Assembly: GCA_022824105.1 (NCBI GenBank)
Contig: JAJEAZ010000113.1
Location: 1 to 46,267 of the forward strand
Source: Alphaproteobacteria bacterium
GTDB taxonomy: Bacteria > Pseudomonadota > Alphaproteobacteria > Bin95
DNA length: 46,267 bases
Reading direction: 5' to 3'
Part shown: piece after piece, positions 7,547-15,510 of the stretch
How the letters are laid out: each line of letters opens with the position of its first letter
Position numbering within the stretch: the first letter of the stretch is position 1
Notes under the pieces: model-generated
Told to the model about the DNA's origin: nothing
The model's input: the letters and a program-made list of their open reading frames with translations, nothing else
Database searches by the model: none
Made by a program: the position numbers and the translations under genes

Positions 7547-7607
7547 GCGATTCGTCCTTCCTTGAGTCGAGACATGACCGAACTTCCAACGCCGAGGAGC
7601 CCCGTTA

Positions 7608-8393
7608 ATGAATAATGAAGAACAGCAAGAAGACCAAGAGACTCCAAAGTGCCCTGGACTGTTCTGGAGCGGAGAAACCCTAACTGAGCGACTTGAGACA
7701 CTGATTGACCCGTTCTCGCCCGAGCGTATCGATTGCGCTGCATACACTCTGTCGATCGGTTCAGAAGTCTATGTTTCGCCCGACGATCAGACCAAAGATT
7801 CGAATAAAGTCGCCATCCGGAAGTTCAACGATGGAGATGGGTTCACGATCCCTCCCGGCCAATTCGCGTTCCTGCACACCAAGGAGGTTGTCTCCGTCCC
7901 CTCTGATGCACTGGCTTTCATATCCATTCGAGCCAAGACCAAGTTCCACGGTTTGGTTAATGTTTCCGGATTTCATGTCGATCCTGGCTATCACGGCCAA
8001 CTGACTTTCTCGGTTTTCAATGCCGGCCCCGTGCCGGTCCAGCTCAAGTGCGGACAACCGATATTCTTGATCTGGTACGCGGGCCTCGACCGCGAAACCG
8101 CCTTCAAGAAGAACGGAACGATCAACAAAGGTATTAACCCCGGATTACTGACCCCTATCTCTGGCGAACTCCAATCATTTGCCGGCCTCTCCAAAAGGAT
8201 CTCTAAAGTTGACAAGGCACTGACCGATCGCGTCCACATCATTGAAAAGGAGCAGGCCTACTACCGTTTCTTCGCCGCCATCGGACTGGCATTGTTTATT
8301 GTTCTGGCAACCACTTGGTTTAGTGATTTCTTATCCTCCCGCTCCGCGCTACCCAAGCAACCGACGTCGGTGTCGCAAGGAACGATGCCATAG
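7608..8393 (+). CDS. Membrane-anchored dCTP deaminase/dUTPase-fold protein
   Basis: A 261-residue protein. Residues ~20-160 follow the dCTP deaminase fold: AFISIRAKTKFHGLVNVSGF and then HVDPGYHGQLTFSVFNAG. Compared by eye with E. coli Dcd, the nucleotide/catalytic positions differ: the RSSLAR segment is RAKTKF and the catalytic Glu before FYN is Ser. Deamination is therefore doubtful and nucleotide binding more likely. A charged linker leads to one transmembrane helix (about residues 220-240, FFAAIGLALFIVLATTWFSDF) and a short tail. ATG 7608 has GAGGAG nine bases upstream. It is divergent from acpS, with 61 bases between them. It may be a nucleotide sensor of the neighbouring system; that link is inferred. 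Confidence 0.72.
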   Translation: MNNEEQQEDQETPKCPGLFWSGETLTERLETLIDPFSPERIDCAAYTLSIGSEVYVSPDDQTKDSNKVAIRKFNDGDGFTIPPGQFAFLHTKEVVSVPSDALAFISIRAKTKFHGLVNVSGFHVDPGYHGQLTFSVFNAGPVPVQLKCGQPIFLIWYAGLDRETAFKKNGTINKGINPGLLTPISGELQSFAGLSKRISKVDKALTDRVHIIEKEQAYYRFFAAIGLALFIVLATTWFSDFLSSRSALPKQPTSVSQGTMP

Positions 8394-8571
8394 GTCCCCG
8401 TACACTTCCAGCATACATGCAGACTGGTCCGCGTCACTGACGAATACGATAACGCGAACGACGGTGCCGGCACTGAGACCTAATGGGTAATGCACGAACT
8501 GCCCCGGGATCTTCTACACTACCGCCTTCTGTATAGACCTCTCCTCCCGTTCCGAGCACAATCGGACGGCC

Positions 8572-8904
8572 TCAGCCAACAAGGTGCCAGCCGTCGTTTG
8601 ACGGACACCAAGTGAAATCTCGTCCTTTTGCAGTCACTTTCGTCAATTCCGACTCTACCTGACTGAGGATCGAACCCTTAAGCAAGGCTTCGGCGTCTTC
8701 TGCCGACTTGGCAATCCCTTTGGGAATTATAGCCTGAAACCCCATCTGCCCCCATTCTTGATGCTTGGCCGCAAAAATCCCTATCCAGTAGTTGTATCCC
8801 ACCGGCGTTTCATACAGCGTCCATTCAATAGTGAATGTCTCGCCATCACTCCGCCTATACGGCCCGTGGATCATTGAGCGTTGCGGCATTCTTGCCAAGA
8901 TCAT
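8572..8904 (-). CDS. Hypothetical protein
   Basis: A 110-residue soluble protein I do not recognise. It contains beta-strand-like sequence (ETFTIEWTLYETP, YNYWIGIFAAKHQEW) and a C-terminal helix. There is no signal peptide, membrane segment or metal motif. ATG 8904 is preferred because GGGAG lies eight bases upstream; an upstream ATG at 8931 is possible. It stands alone between the dCTP-deaminase-fold gene and the restriction-modification operon, reading in the same direction as the latter. GC content here is visibly below that of the flanking chromosome, consistent with transferred DNA. Confidence 0.55.
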   Translation of the reverse strand: MILARMPQRSMIHGPYRRSDGETFTIEWTLYETPVGYNYWIGIFAAKHQEWGQMGFQAIIPKGIAKSAEDAEALLKGSILSQVESELTKVTAKGRDFTWCPSNDGWHLVG

Positions 8905-9013
8905 TCCGTCATCTCCCGGGCATGTACCCACGGGTGCTGCATGAACCTTGTATCATACGCTTCTTTCAATTACCACGAATCGCCTCTCCTCAAAGACCCC
9001 TATTCTTGAGAGA

Positions 9014-9679
9014 TCAAGCGCAGCCGACTGGAAACAGTAGAAAGCTGTGAAGTAAACGAATATGGCAATTGTCCACTATTCTACGGTGATCGCTGTAAGC
9101 GACGCAACCGAAATCGGTATAGTTTGAACTCTCTTGCAATCTATCGATCGACCGTCCGACGTTGTTGAGGTACGCATTGATATCCGCTACCCCTAATTCC
9201 GCGTCCCCTTCAAGAAGGTAGGCAACCATGAAATCCAATTCATGTCCAGGGCCGTACAACCCTCTAATAAACCTATCCATTCCAGATCGGACGTATTCCC
9301 CCCGCAACTGTTTGGGGTCTTCCAGAGGATTCACTCGTTTGCATTCGATAATAGCATGGGGCTCATTGGCCCCGAACTCCGCAAAAAGAAATATTACATC
9401 CGGTTCCCCAACCGGCAGTGCAGGTGCGCCGGTCGTACGAACCCCTGGTTTCTCTATGATGAAAATATTAGTGAGACCCAGAGAGGCGCGGACACGCACC
9501 ATACCTTGGAAAAGCCGTCCGTTCATATACGGCTCGTCCCGACTCGAATTCAGAGCTGGGTCATCTAGCAGTGCCGATTGCCATCCCTCGAACTGAAGGC
9601 GGAGAATCACTTGAATCAAGTCTGAGCGGGATAGCAAGCGCGGTGGGCCCAGACTCTCCCGGCCTTCAAACGGGATCAT
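9014..9679 (-). CDS. PD-(D/E)xK nuclease, probable restriction endonuclease
   Basis: A 221-residue protein with a PD-(D/E)xK-type core: Pro93-Asp94 in GEPDVIFLFAEFG and Glu112-Cys-Lys114 in AIIECKRVNP, with the expected strand spacing of about 17 residues. The preceding helix-rich part (QVILRLQFEGWQ) may recognise DNA or dimerise. It overlaps the methylase gene by four bases (ATGA), so the two are coupled. Small nucleases next to a large N6-adenine methylase are typical of restriction-modification; the target site cannot be predicted. It could instead be a nickase-like accessory of an antiphage system. Confidence 0.72.
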   Translation of the reverse strand: MIPFEGRESLGPPRLLSRSDLIQVILRLQFEGWQSALLDDPALNSSRDEPYMNGRLFQGMVRVRASLGLTNIFIIEKPGVRTTGAPALPVGEPDVIFLFAEFGANEPHAIIECKRVNPLEDPKQLRGEYVRSGMDRFIRGLYGPGHELDFMVAYLLEGDAELGVADINAYLNNVGRSIDRLQESSNYTDFGCVAYSDHRRIVDNCHIRLLHSFLLFPVGCA

Positions 9680-12582
9680 TCGAACGCCGCCTCCAGACCA
9701 TCACCCAAGGCACTGTCTGCATCGTTCAGCCCTGCTGCTTGCGTCCAAAAACGTCGCGCTGCAGGCTTGATGATGAGCAGTTCGTTTTCTGCATGAACTC
9801 GCAGTTCTCTGACAGCAGCAAGATGCTCGGCGATCGGAGATCGGATCCGGGAACCGATTTGCAGGAGGACATCGTTCAATTCAGCATTAAACGCTGCAAG
9901 CGTGACATCGCCTGCTCCGCCGTCAAAAAATCGAATAACCCGAAGAGGTGAGGTTGAACGCAAAACCAACACTTCCGCACTGTATGGCTTCCGACCAAGA
10001 GCCTTTCGCCACGCGTTTATAACGCCAAGAAAGGCACTCGCGTACAACTGCAAATGTCTTTCCGTAGTTGGGATGTCAGACTCGTATCGGGACTGTACGT
10101 ACTCTCGTTGAGCTCTTGCCATTCCGTCCAACACAACCAAACGCTCCTGGGGCTCCAATTCGAATGCATCGAAAACTGCTGAATCAAGTTGCTCCAGGTC
10201 TTCCTCGCTATGCCAGTCGTTTTGCGTTAAAGATTCCATCGCATGCGAGATTGGTGCGGATCCGTCCGACAATAGTATGTCCACCGATGGCATCGGTAGA
10301 CTTGCTATATCGTGTCGTAACGCTTTCCGCTTGTGAATTCCAAACTCCGAACCAGTAAGCAATAGATGCCACGTTGCTAGCGCGGACAGCAAAATTCCCC
10401 CGAGTCGAAGATAGGGGTCCTCCTTTCGGCTGCCGAACGATATTCCATAGAAGGACCGTGTATAGACGACATCTTGGTCACTTACACCAACCGCGAGCCT
10501 AGCACCACTCACGCCCTCGCCCACCAGAACGATAGGACCGACAAAAGCTTCCTTCGCTCTAGGTCGATGAATCTCGGTCCTATCAAAGCGGGGCAGTGCG
10601 TCCGTGTCGATCCGAGGTCCGAGACGACCGGCCGACAGAAAAGGCAGCCCAATGAGATGGGACGCATCTTTACGATCACCCCTCAGAGTTTGCACTCCTG
10701 TAAGCAGACTGAGATTCCAATCCTTCAGACAGGAACCTAGAGTACTTGTTGAACTTTCAAGGCGACGCAGTAGAAGCCGATCCCGAGGCGTTCCCAGGGC
10801 CGTCGCCTTCAGAAGTTGCGGCTCTGTCGACAGATCTGCCAGTCGCGCGATTCTGACATCACTTGCAGCAATCTCAAAGGATCCGGTTCGAGAAAATGTC
10901 GATGACCACGGGATAGTGACTATGGGGAGACGGTCGTCCTCGTTCAAATTATGGAGTCGGGCAAAAAGCACAACTGCCGGGTAATCAGCGGTTGGGAAAA
11001 GTTCATCACGCAGTGCCGAAAGATTGACGAGCGCTATCGGTTTGAGAGCATCAAGTAGAGCTACACGCGCTTTGATGCTACTTTCCGCGCGGGAAAAGAA
11101 CGGTGTTGCTCGCATTACAATGCCAAAACGGGTATTCTGATGCGAAAAGTCGATTGACCTCCATACAAAAGCAAAATCTTGACTGCGAGGCGGTAAAGTC
11201 GGTGCTATGCGATTACTCGGCCAGTTAGTCTTGCGGGTCTTTTTTCCATATGTCCATGGCGGATTGCCAACTATGGCATCAAAACGTCTGCCGTATAATT
11301 GACGCCCAGCGCCTTGAAGATCAAAATCAAAAGCGCTGCCGATGAATAGATTCCGCCCGATTAGCGGTTCAAATCGCAGTGCTTCAGGTGGAGTAGGGTC
11401 CGGATCCAACTCAAGCACCGCCAAGTATAAGCTGAAAGAGGCCACTCGAATAGCAGCTTCATTCTTATCGACGCCGAAGATTTGCTCGGTAAGTGTATCT
11501 CTGATTAGCTCACGCGTTGGAGGCGCACCCTGAGCTCGCATCGAAACAAGGCGACGCAGGGCCTCCACAAGAAACACACCGGAACCACAGGTGATGTCCA
11601 GCACCCTAGCGCCTGCATGAAGATCGCGCATGACCTCATCGAGGACAAGGTTAACGAGTGAGAACGGCGTATAGTGTAGACCTTCCTCATCCGTTTCTTC
11701 ATCTTCAGACGCCTGCGCGAACTGCTCATATATGGAACTGATAAGTTCGATCGGAATAATGTCGAATCTATATTCCCACAAAGAACGTTGCCCGGACTCC
11801 GGATCGACGCCGGCGAGCGTCTCATTAACTAGTCTTAAGTGTTCATCGGATACGATATTGCGTTCTTCAGAAGTAACGGGGAACAAATCCCCGTTAAATG
11901 TGGATCTTACCCAGTCGAACAATCGATAGGCGTTATTGTGCTCACGAAGCGCCATGCGCAAGTCAGCAAGGTCTAGTTCTTCCAGTATCTCGGGGCCGAC
12001 AATTTCCCGATCAGCAAGATAACGCACGAAAATGCTGCGGCCCAAGAGTCCCTGGGCGATGTCGCGTGGTAGCCCGGCGGAGAAAAGCTGATCCTCCACC
12101 TTCTGAAGGTCACGCAGGAGCTGGGAGTCGACGCGGCCACCTTTCTTGAGCCTTTCTTCATTTGACCAGAATCTGCCGCTCGTCATTGCCAGACGTCCGG
12201 CATAGTCGTCCAACTGAGTTAGCTCATCGTCGACCAATTGCACTCGCCGCAGAAGGTGTGCCTCTGCATCATCTTCACTCGTTGGACGCGCATAGGCGTT
12301 ATAGAGGTAGATCCGTTGCGGAGAAACAACCCAAAGCAAGGGTGTCAGGCCCAAGTTCCAAACATCTCGGTGCCAAGATGCTACTTGGCTTTGAGCGGGA
12401 TCACCTGGAACACATTTGAAAACAACTTGCAACTGAGACCGATCACGCCATATGGCGTCAGGACGGAGATCGATCCGGTCATGAAGCTCAGTGGAGCCCA
12501 GCGTCAGACCGGGAGCTGGCTCGTCGCCGAGCATAAATCCGGTCGCCCCAAGGACTCGCAAGAGTTCCGACGGAGGTGTCAT
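9676..12582 (-). CDS. N6-adenine DNA methyltransferase, large type
   Basis: A 968-residue protein with a central gamma-type N6-adenine methylase: motif I DITCGSGVFL (329-338) binds AdoMet and motif IV NPPW (440-443) is catalytic, preceded by GLHYTPFSLVN (~301-311), the usual X-motif equivalent. Residues ~1-110 form a separate small domain (RPDAIWRDRSQLQVVFK), perhaps a degenerate nuclease fold. Residues ~600-800 resemble target-recognition sequence, and a helical tail follows. It is coupled to the HTH gene upstream and the nuclease downstream by four-base overlaps at both ends. Size and layout recall Type IIG or BREX/PglX-like enzymes, but no ATPase or Pgl partners are present, so a compact restriction-modification pair is the best reading. 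Confidence 0.82.
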   Translation of the reverse strand: MTPPSELLRVLGATGFMLGDEPAPGLTLGSTELHDRIDLRPDAIWRDRSQLQVVFKCVPGDPAQSQVASWHRDVWNLGLTPLLWVVSPQRIYLYNAYARPTSEDDAEAHLLRRVQLVDDELTQLDDYAGRLAMTSGRFWSNEERLKKGGRVDSQLLRDLQKVEDQLFSAGLPRDIAQGLLGRSIFVRYLADREIVGPEILEELDLADLRMALREHNNAYRLFDWVRSTFNGDLFPVTSEERNIVSDEHLRLVNETLAGVDPESGQRSLWEYRFDIIPIELISSIYEQFAQASEDEETDEEGLHYTPFSLVNLVLDEVMRDLHAGARVLDITCGSGVFLVEALRRLVSMRAQGAPPTRELIRDTLTEQIFGVDKNEAAIRVASFSLYLAVLELDPDPTPPEALRFEPLIGRNLFIGSAFDFDLQGAGRQLYGRRFDAIVGNPPWTYGKKTRKTNWPSNRIAPTLPPRSQDFAFVWRSIDFSHQNTRFGIVMRATPFFSRAESSIKARVALLDALKPIALVNLSALRDELFPTADYPAVVLFARLHNLNEDDRLPIVTIPWSSTFSRTGSFEIAASDVRIARLADLSTEPQLLKATALGTPRDRLLLRRLESSTSTLGSCLKDWNLSLLTGVQTLRGDRKDASHLIGLPFLSAGRLGPRIDTDALPRFDRTEIHRPRAKEAFVGPIVLVGEGVSGARLAVGVSDQDVVYTRSFYGISFGSRKEDPYLRLGGILLSALATWHLLLTGSEFGIHKRKALRHDIASLPMPSVDILLSDGSAPISHAMESLTQNDWHSEEDLEQLDSAVFDAFELEPQERLVVLDGMARAQREYVQSRYESDIPTTERHLQLYASAFLGVINAWRKALGRKPYSAEVLVLRSTSPLRVIRFFDGGAGDVTLAAFNAELNDVLLQIGSRIRSPIAEHLAAVRELRVHAENELLIIKPAARRFWTQAAGLNDADSALGDGLEAAFE

Positions 12583-13034
12583 GGTTTCCCCCCGTACTGC
12601 AGAGTTGGCGGAAATCTCAACTCCGATTGGTCGTGCTCACCGCCAAGAAGTCCTAGGCCTAGTTTATCGATGATCGGGGCCAATGGGATGAGTATGACCG
12701 CCCCGCCCTCCAAAACCGGTGCCGACTTGACTGACTTTAGCTCAACGCTCGACCCCACAATTTCCAGATAGCAGGCACGCAGAGCGGGCCAGGACCTGCT
12801 ATTGCAGAATCCGAATATCTCCTCGGCCACCGGCGCAAGTGCCGACACTCTCATCGCGTAGCCTTGAACAACTTGGCGTATCGCCGCCAATGCGACCAGG
12901 TCGCCGTGAGATAGAGGTGTTCGTCGTGGCCGCTTCGCGAGCGGAGACAGGATACGCCGCCAGTGACGTACAGTCTCCTCCGGGAGGTCTAGAATCTCCC
13001 GAGCCTGAACCTGGGTGAACCGGACCGCTGCCAT
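12579..13034 (-). CDS. MerR-like HTH protein leading the RM operon
   Basis: A ~151-residue protein. The N-terminus (RFTQVQAREILDLPEETVRHW, residues ~5-25) is a winged-helix MerR-like DNA-binding segment. The rest is helical and hydrophobic, with ILIPLAPIIDKL near the end. I chose ATG 13034; a TTG at 13043 in the same frame has a better-placed GGAAG. It overlaps the methylase by four bases. A perfect-armed palindrome sits just upstream within the promoter region, so I infer it controls its own operon in the manner of restriction-modification controller proteins, although it is not of the classic C-protein (XRE) type. Confidence 0.62.
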   Translation of the reverse strand: MAAVRFTQVQAREILDLPEETVRHWRRILSPLAKRPRRTPLSHGDLVALAAIRQVVQGYAMRVSALAPVAEEIFGFCNSRSWPALRACYLEIVGSSVELKSVKSAPVLEGGAVILIPLAPIIDKLGLGLLGGEHDQSELRFPPTLQYGGKP

Positions 13035-13056
13035 ACCGTCCAAATAGCCGAATCTT

Positions 13057-13072
13057 CCGTTGTTGACAACGG
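13057..13072. promoter_or_regulatory. Palindrome upstream of the RM operon
   Basis: CCGTTGT-TG-ACAACGG is an inverted repeat with 7-base arms. It lies between the -10 box of the minus-strand promoter and the start of the HTH gene, overlapping the predicted transcription start. That position suits a repressor site, most simply for the HTH protein of the same operon. Confidence 0.5.
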
Positions 13073-13099
13073 ATTAAGTTGCACTGTCACCCGTTTCAA
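13071..13099 (-). promoter_or_regulatory. Promoter of the RM operon
   Basis: On the minus strand a -35 TTGAAA (13094-13099) is separated by 17 bases from a -10 TAATCC (13071-13076). It lies about 37 bases ahead of the HTH start codon, with the palindrome directly downstream. Confidence 0.5.
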
Positions 13100-13817
13100 T
13101 TGGGATGTAGCACGTTGACGGCCGTCATATTCCATCAAATCGCAAGTGAGAGAGGGCTGAATGCACGAACGGACAGCGGTAGCACGGCCCGGTTCTTGAG
13201 CCCGTCAGGCAGCCAATTTTCGAACCGAGCTCAGCAGGTTCGCTTTATCCGCATCACCTATCTGCTTGTTTCGTTGGTTCGGCGGTAGCAGAGACCGCGG
13301 CCCTGCATAAACCCCTTATCCCTGCTTGATTTCTCGCAGCACGGCGTCCCCGCTCCAGCACGCGGTGTCTTCGTACCGCAAGCGGCCGAATGCAACATGC
13401 GGCCCCTCCTGTCCCCGCTTGGCCTCGATCGGCCGTCATGCTCATCGCGACCCGCCCGCGTTCACGGCATTCACCGCGTCCCCGGCCGCCGACCCTCCGA
13501 CTCCGGCCCGGTCGGCCACAAGGCCCGCAGGCTCCGACTCGTTCACCCCTTCTCTCCCTGCGTTGCCCCGTAGCCGAAACGCCCGGTTCGCCCGACGCAC
13601 CATAGCTGAGGCGGGCACCCACGGTTAGCACGAAACCTCCGCCGTTTCGATCCCGGCAGCGGCAATCCCGCCCCCGGCCTGCCCGAGCGCCGTCCCCGGT
13701 GTTTCGCACGACATGGACCCGCGGTGCGGCGTCGAGCGGTCGAGGCCGGCGTCTTCCGGGCGATTTCGTCGGGGGCCGCGTGACGGCCTCCGCGCCGCCG
13801 CCGGGGAGACCGCCGCC
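13100..13817. other. About 720 bases without a clear gene
   Basis: The region between the RM operon promoter and the PP-loop gene contains only Arg/Pro/Ser-rich frames. A 576-residue minus-strand frame crossing it and the next two genes is a GC-driven shadow. Base composition changes from moderate GC (13,100-13,300) to very high GC, which may mark a junction between two modules of the island. I found no tRNA or strong terminator. Confidence 0.45.
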
Positions 13818-14789
13818 ATGACCGCAGATATTGCCGACGTTCCCGCCGCCCGCACGGGCAGCGCCGGAAGAACGTCCGGGCCGACGCACCGCATGACAGG
13901 CACGGGCCGCCCGCCGCCGGGCCGGCGCAATTCCTATCTGGTGCCGCGTCCCGCCGTGGTCAGCTTCTCGGGCGGGCGCACCAGCGGCTACTTGCTGAAG
14001 CACATCGTCGACGCCCATGGCGGCAGGCTGCCGGACGACATCGCGGTCGTGTTCGCCAATACCGGGATGGAGCGGCCCGAGACGCTCGACTTCGTCGACA
14101 CCTGCGCCACCGCCTGGGGCGTCCCGATCGTCTGGGTCGAATACGACTGGGACGCGCCGCACCGCACGCGCCTGGTCGACCACCGCACCGCGTCGCGCGA
14201 CGGCGAGCCCTTCGCCGCACTCATCGCGCGCAAGGGCTTCGTGCCGAATCCGACGATCCGGTTTTGTACCGGGTTCCTGAAGAGGGACCGCATCGAATCC
14301 TATGCCCGCTACCGGCTGGGCCTGAAGCGCTGGCACTCGGTGGTGGGGCTGCGCGCCGACGAGCCGCGCCGGGTCTGGCGCATGCGGGCGATGAACTGCG
14401 GCGCGCGCACCGGCGGCCATGCGGCGCTGCCGCTCGCCGACGCGCGGGTGACCGAGCGCGACGTGCTGGCCTGGTGGCAGGAGCAGCCCTTCGACCTCGG
14501 CCTGCCCGGCTATGCCGGAAACTGCAGCCTCTGTTTCCTCAAGGGCCGGGGGAAGCTCCTGCATCTCATCCGCGAGGACCCGTCGCTCGCCGACTGGTGG
14601 ATCGCACAGGAGGCGAAGGTCGCGAACCGCACCGGCCCGGACGGGCGGGCCTGCGAGAGCATGAAGCGGTTCCGCATCGGCGAGACCTATGCCGAGCTCA
14701 GGGCCGCCGCGCTCGCCCGGCGCGACCTCTTCGACACCGCCGCAGAGGACGAAGACAGCGGACCGCCCGACTGCTTCTGCACCGACTGA
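13818..14789 (+). CDS. PP-loop (PAPS reductase-like) protein
   Basis: A 323-residue protein of the adenine nucleotide alpha-hydrolase superfamily. The PP-loop is VVSFSGGRTSGY (residues ~47-58), followed by VVFANTGMERPETLDFV, typical of phosphoadenosine-phosphosulfate reductase-like proteins. Cysteines cluster in RFCTGFLK, NCSLCFLKG and the C-terminal CFC, which could bind an iron-sulfur cluster or a metal. ATG 13818 has GGGGAGA upstream; the first ~40 residues are low-complexity. Relatives are common in phages and integrative elements, where their substrate is mostly unknown; DndC of phosphorothioation has the same fold but its DndB/D/E partners are absent. It is followed 58 bases later by an unknown gene on the same strand. 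Confidence 0.75.
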   Translation: MTADIADVPAARTGSAGRTSGPTHRMTGTGRPPPGRRNSYLVPRPAVVSFSGGRTSGYLLKHIVDAHGGRLPDDIAVVFANTGMERPETLDFVDTCATAWGVPIVWVEYDWDAPHRTRLVDHRTASRDGEPFAALIARKGFVPNPTIRFCTGFLKRDRIESYARYRLGLKRWHSVVGLRADEPRRVWRMRAMNCGARTGGHAALPLADARVTERDVLAWWQEQPFDLGLPGYAGNCSLCFLKGRGKLLHLIREDPSLADWWIAQEAKVANRTGPDGRACESMKRFRIGETYAELRAAALARRDLFDTAAEDEDSGPPDCFCTD

Positions 14790-14847
14790 CCGCCGCCGCC
14801 GATTGTCCCCGTTCCAATCCCGACCGCACCTTCCGAGGAGAACGACC

Positions 14848-15510
14848 GTGCAGACCGTCCATCCTTCCCCCGAGGCCGTCCGCCTCGCCATGGCGCGCAT
14901 CCGGCGCGCCGTCGACGCCCAGGGCGGCGACCGCGTGGTCCCCATGGACTGGGGCATCGTGCGCCGCGACGGCTGCCGCACCATCGCCTGTCATGGCAGC
15001 TGGTATGCGCTCGGGCGCCTGATGGACCATCCGGCGGTCGAGTGGCGGCATGACGAGACGTTCCCGCGGGAGGACCCCGGCGAGACCCTGATGGCGGCAG
15101 GGCCGGACGGCGAGGCCGAGCCGGTGATGTATTATGAGGGCGCGCGCCTTCTGGCGCGCGACCTGGGCTTCGTGAACGCTCCCGCGCTGGAGGGCTGGGC
15201 GCAGCGCCATCCGGAGCTCTGGGGCTGCCGCCATGGCGATCGGATGTTCGCCGGCGACGGGGCCGTGGCGTTCGGCAAGCCGCCCTTCGCCCAGATCCGC
15301 GTGAGCGAGATCGTCGACTGGTGGCTCGCGGTGGCGGACCGGCTGGACGCGGCGATCCCGGTCCATCGCGACCGCGCGGACGCGCTCGCGGACCTCGCGC
15401 GCCGCGATCCCGCGGCGCTCCCGGGCATCCAGATCGAGGCCTGCGCGGGCGGCTGGCGCCTGGTGCTGCGACCCTATCCCGAGTGTCTGCTGCCGATGCC
15501 GGACGGGTGA
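14848..15510 (+). CDS. Hypothetical protein of an integrative element
   Basis: A 220-residue protein starting at GTG 14848 with GAGGAG eight bases upstream. It is acidic, soluble and rich in Trp (DWGIVRRDGC, EGWAQRHPELWGC, EIVDWWLAVADRLD). I see no known motif, signal peptide or membrane segment. It probably forms a unit with the PP-loop gene upstream. Its 3' end runs 37 bases into the antisense of the integrase/IS66 chimera, so that junction lies exactly where the mobile-element debris starts. Confidence 0.6.
   Translation: MQTVHPSPEAVRLAMARIRRAVDAQGGDRVVPMDWGIVRRDGCRTIACHGSWYALGRLMDHPAVEWRHDETFPREDPGETLMAAGPDGEAEPVMYYEGARLLARDLGFVNAPALEGWAQRHPELWGCRHGDRMFAGDGAVAFGKPPFAQIRVSEIVDWWLAVADRLDAAIPVHRDRADALADLARRDPAALPGIQIEACAGGWRLVLRPYPECLLPMPDG

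Noticed and set aside
9676-12582. BREX or DISARM system
   Set aside because: The methylase resembles PglX-size enzymes, but no PglZ, BrxC, helicase or PLD partner is present.
13818-14789. Dnd phosphorothioation system
   Set aside because: Only a PP-loop protein is present; DndB, DndD and DndE-like neighbours are absent.
13254-14984. 576-codon minus-strand frame
   Set aside because: It is Arg/Gly/Ala-rich and antisense to the PP-loop gene, whose motifs are unambiguous.
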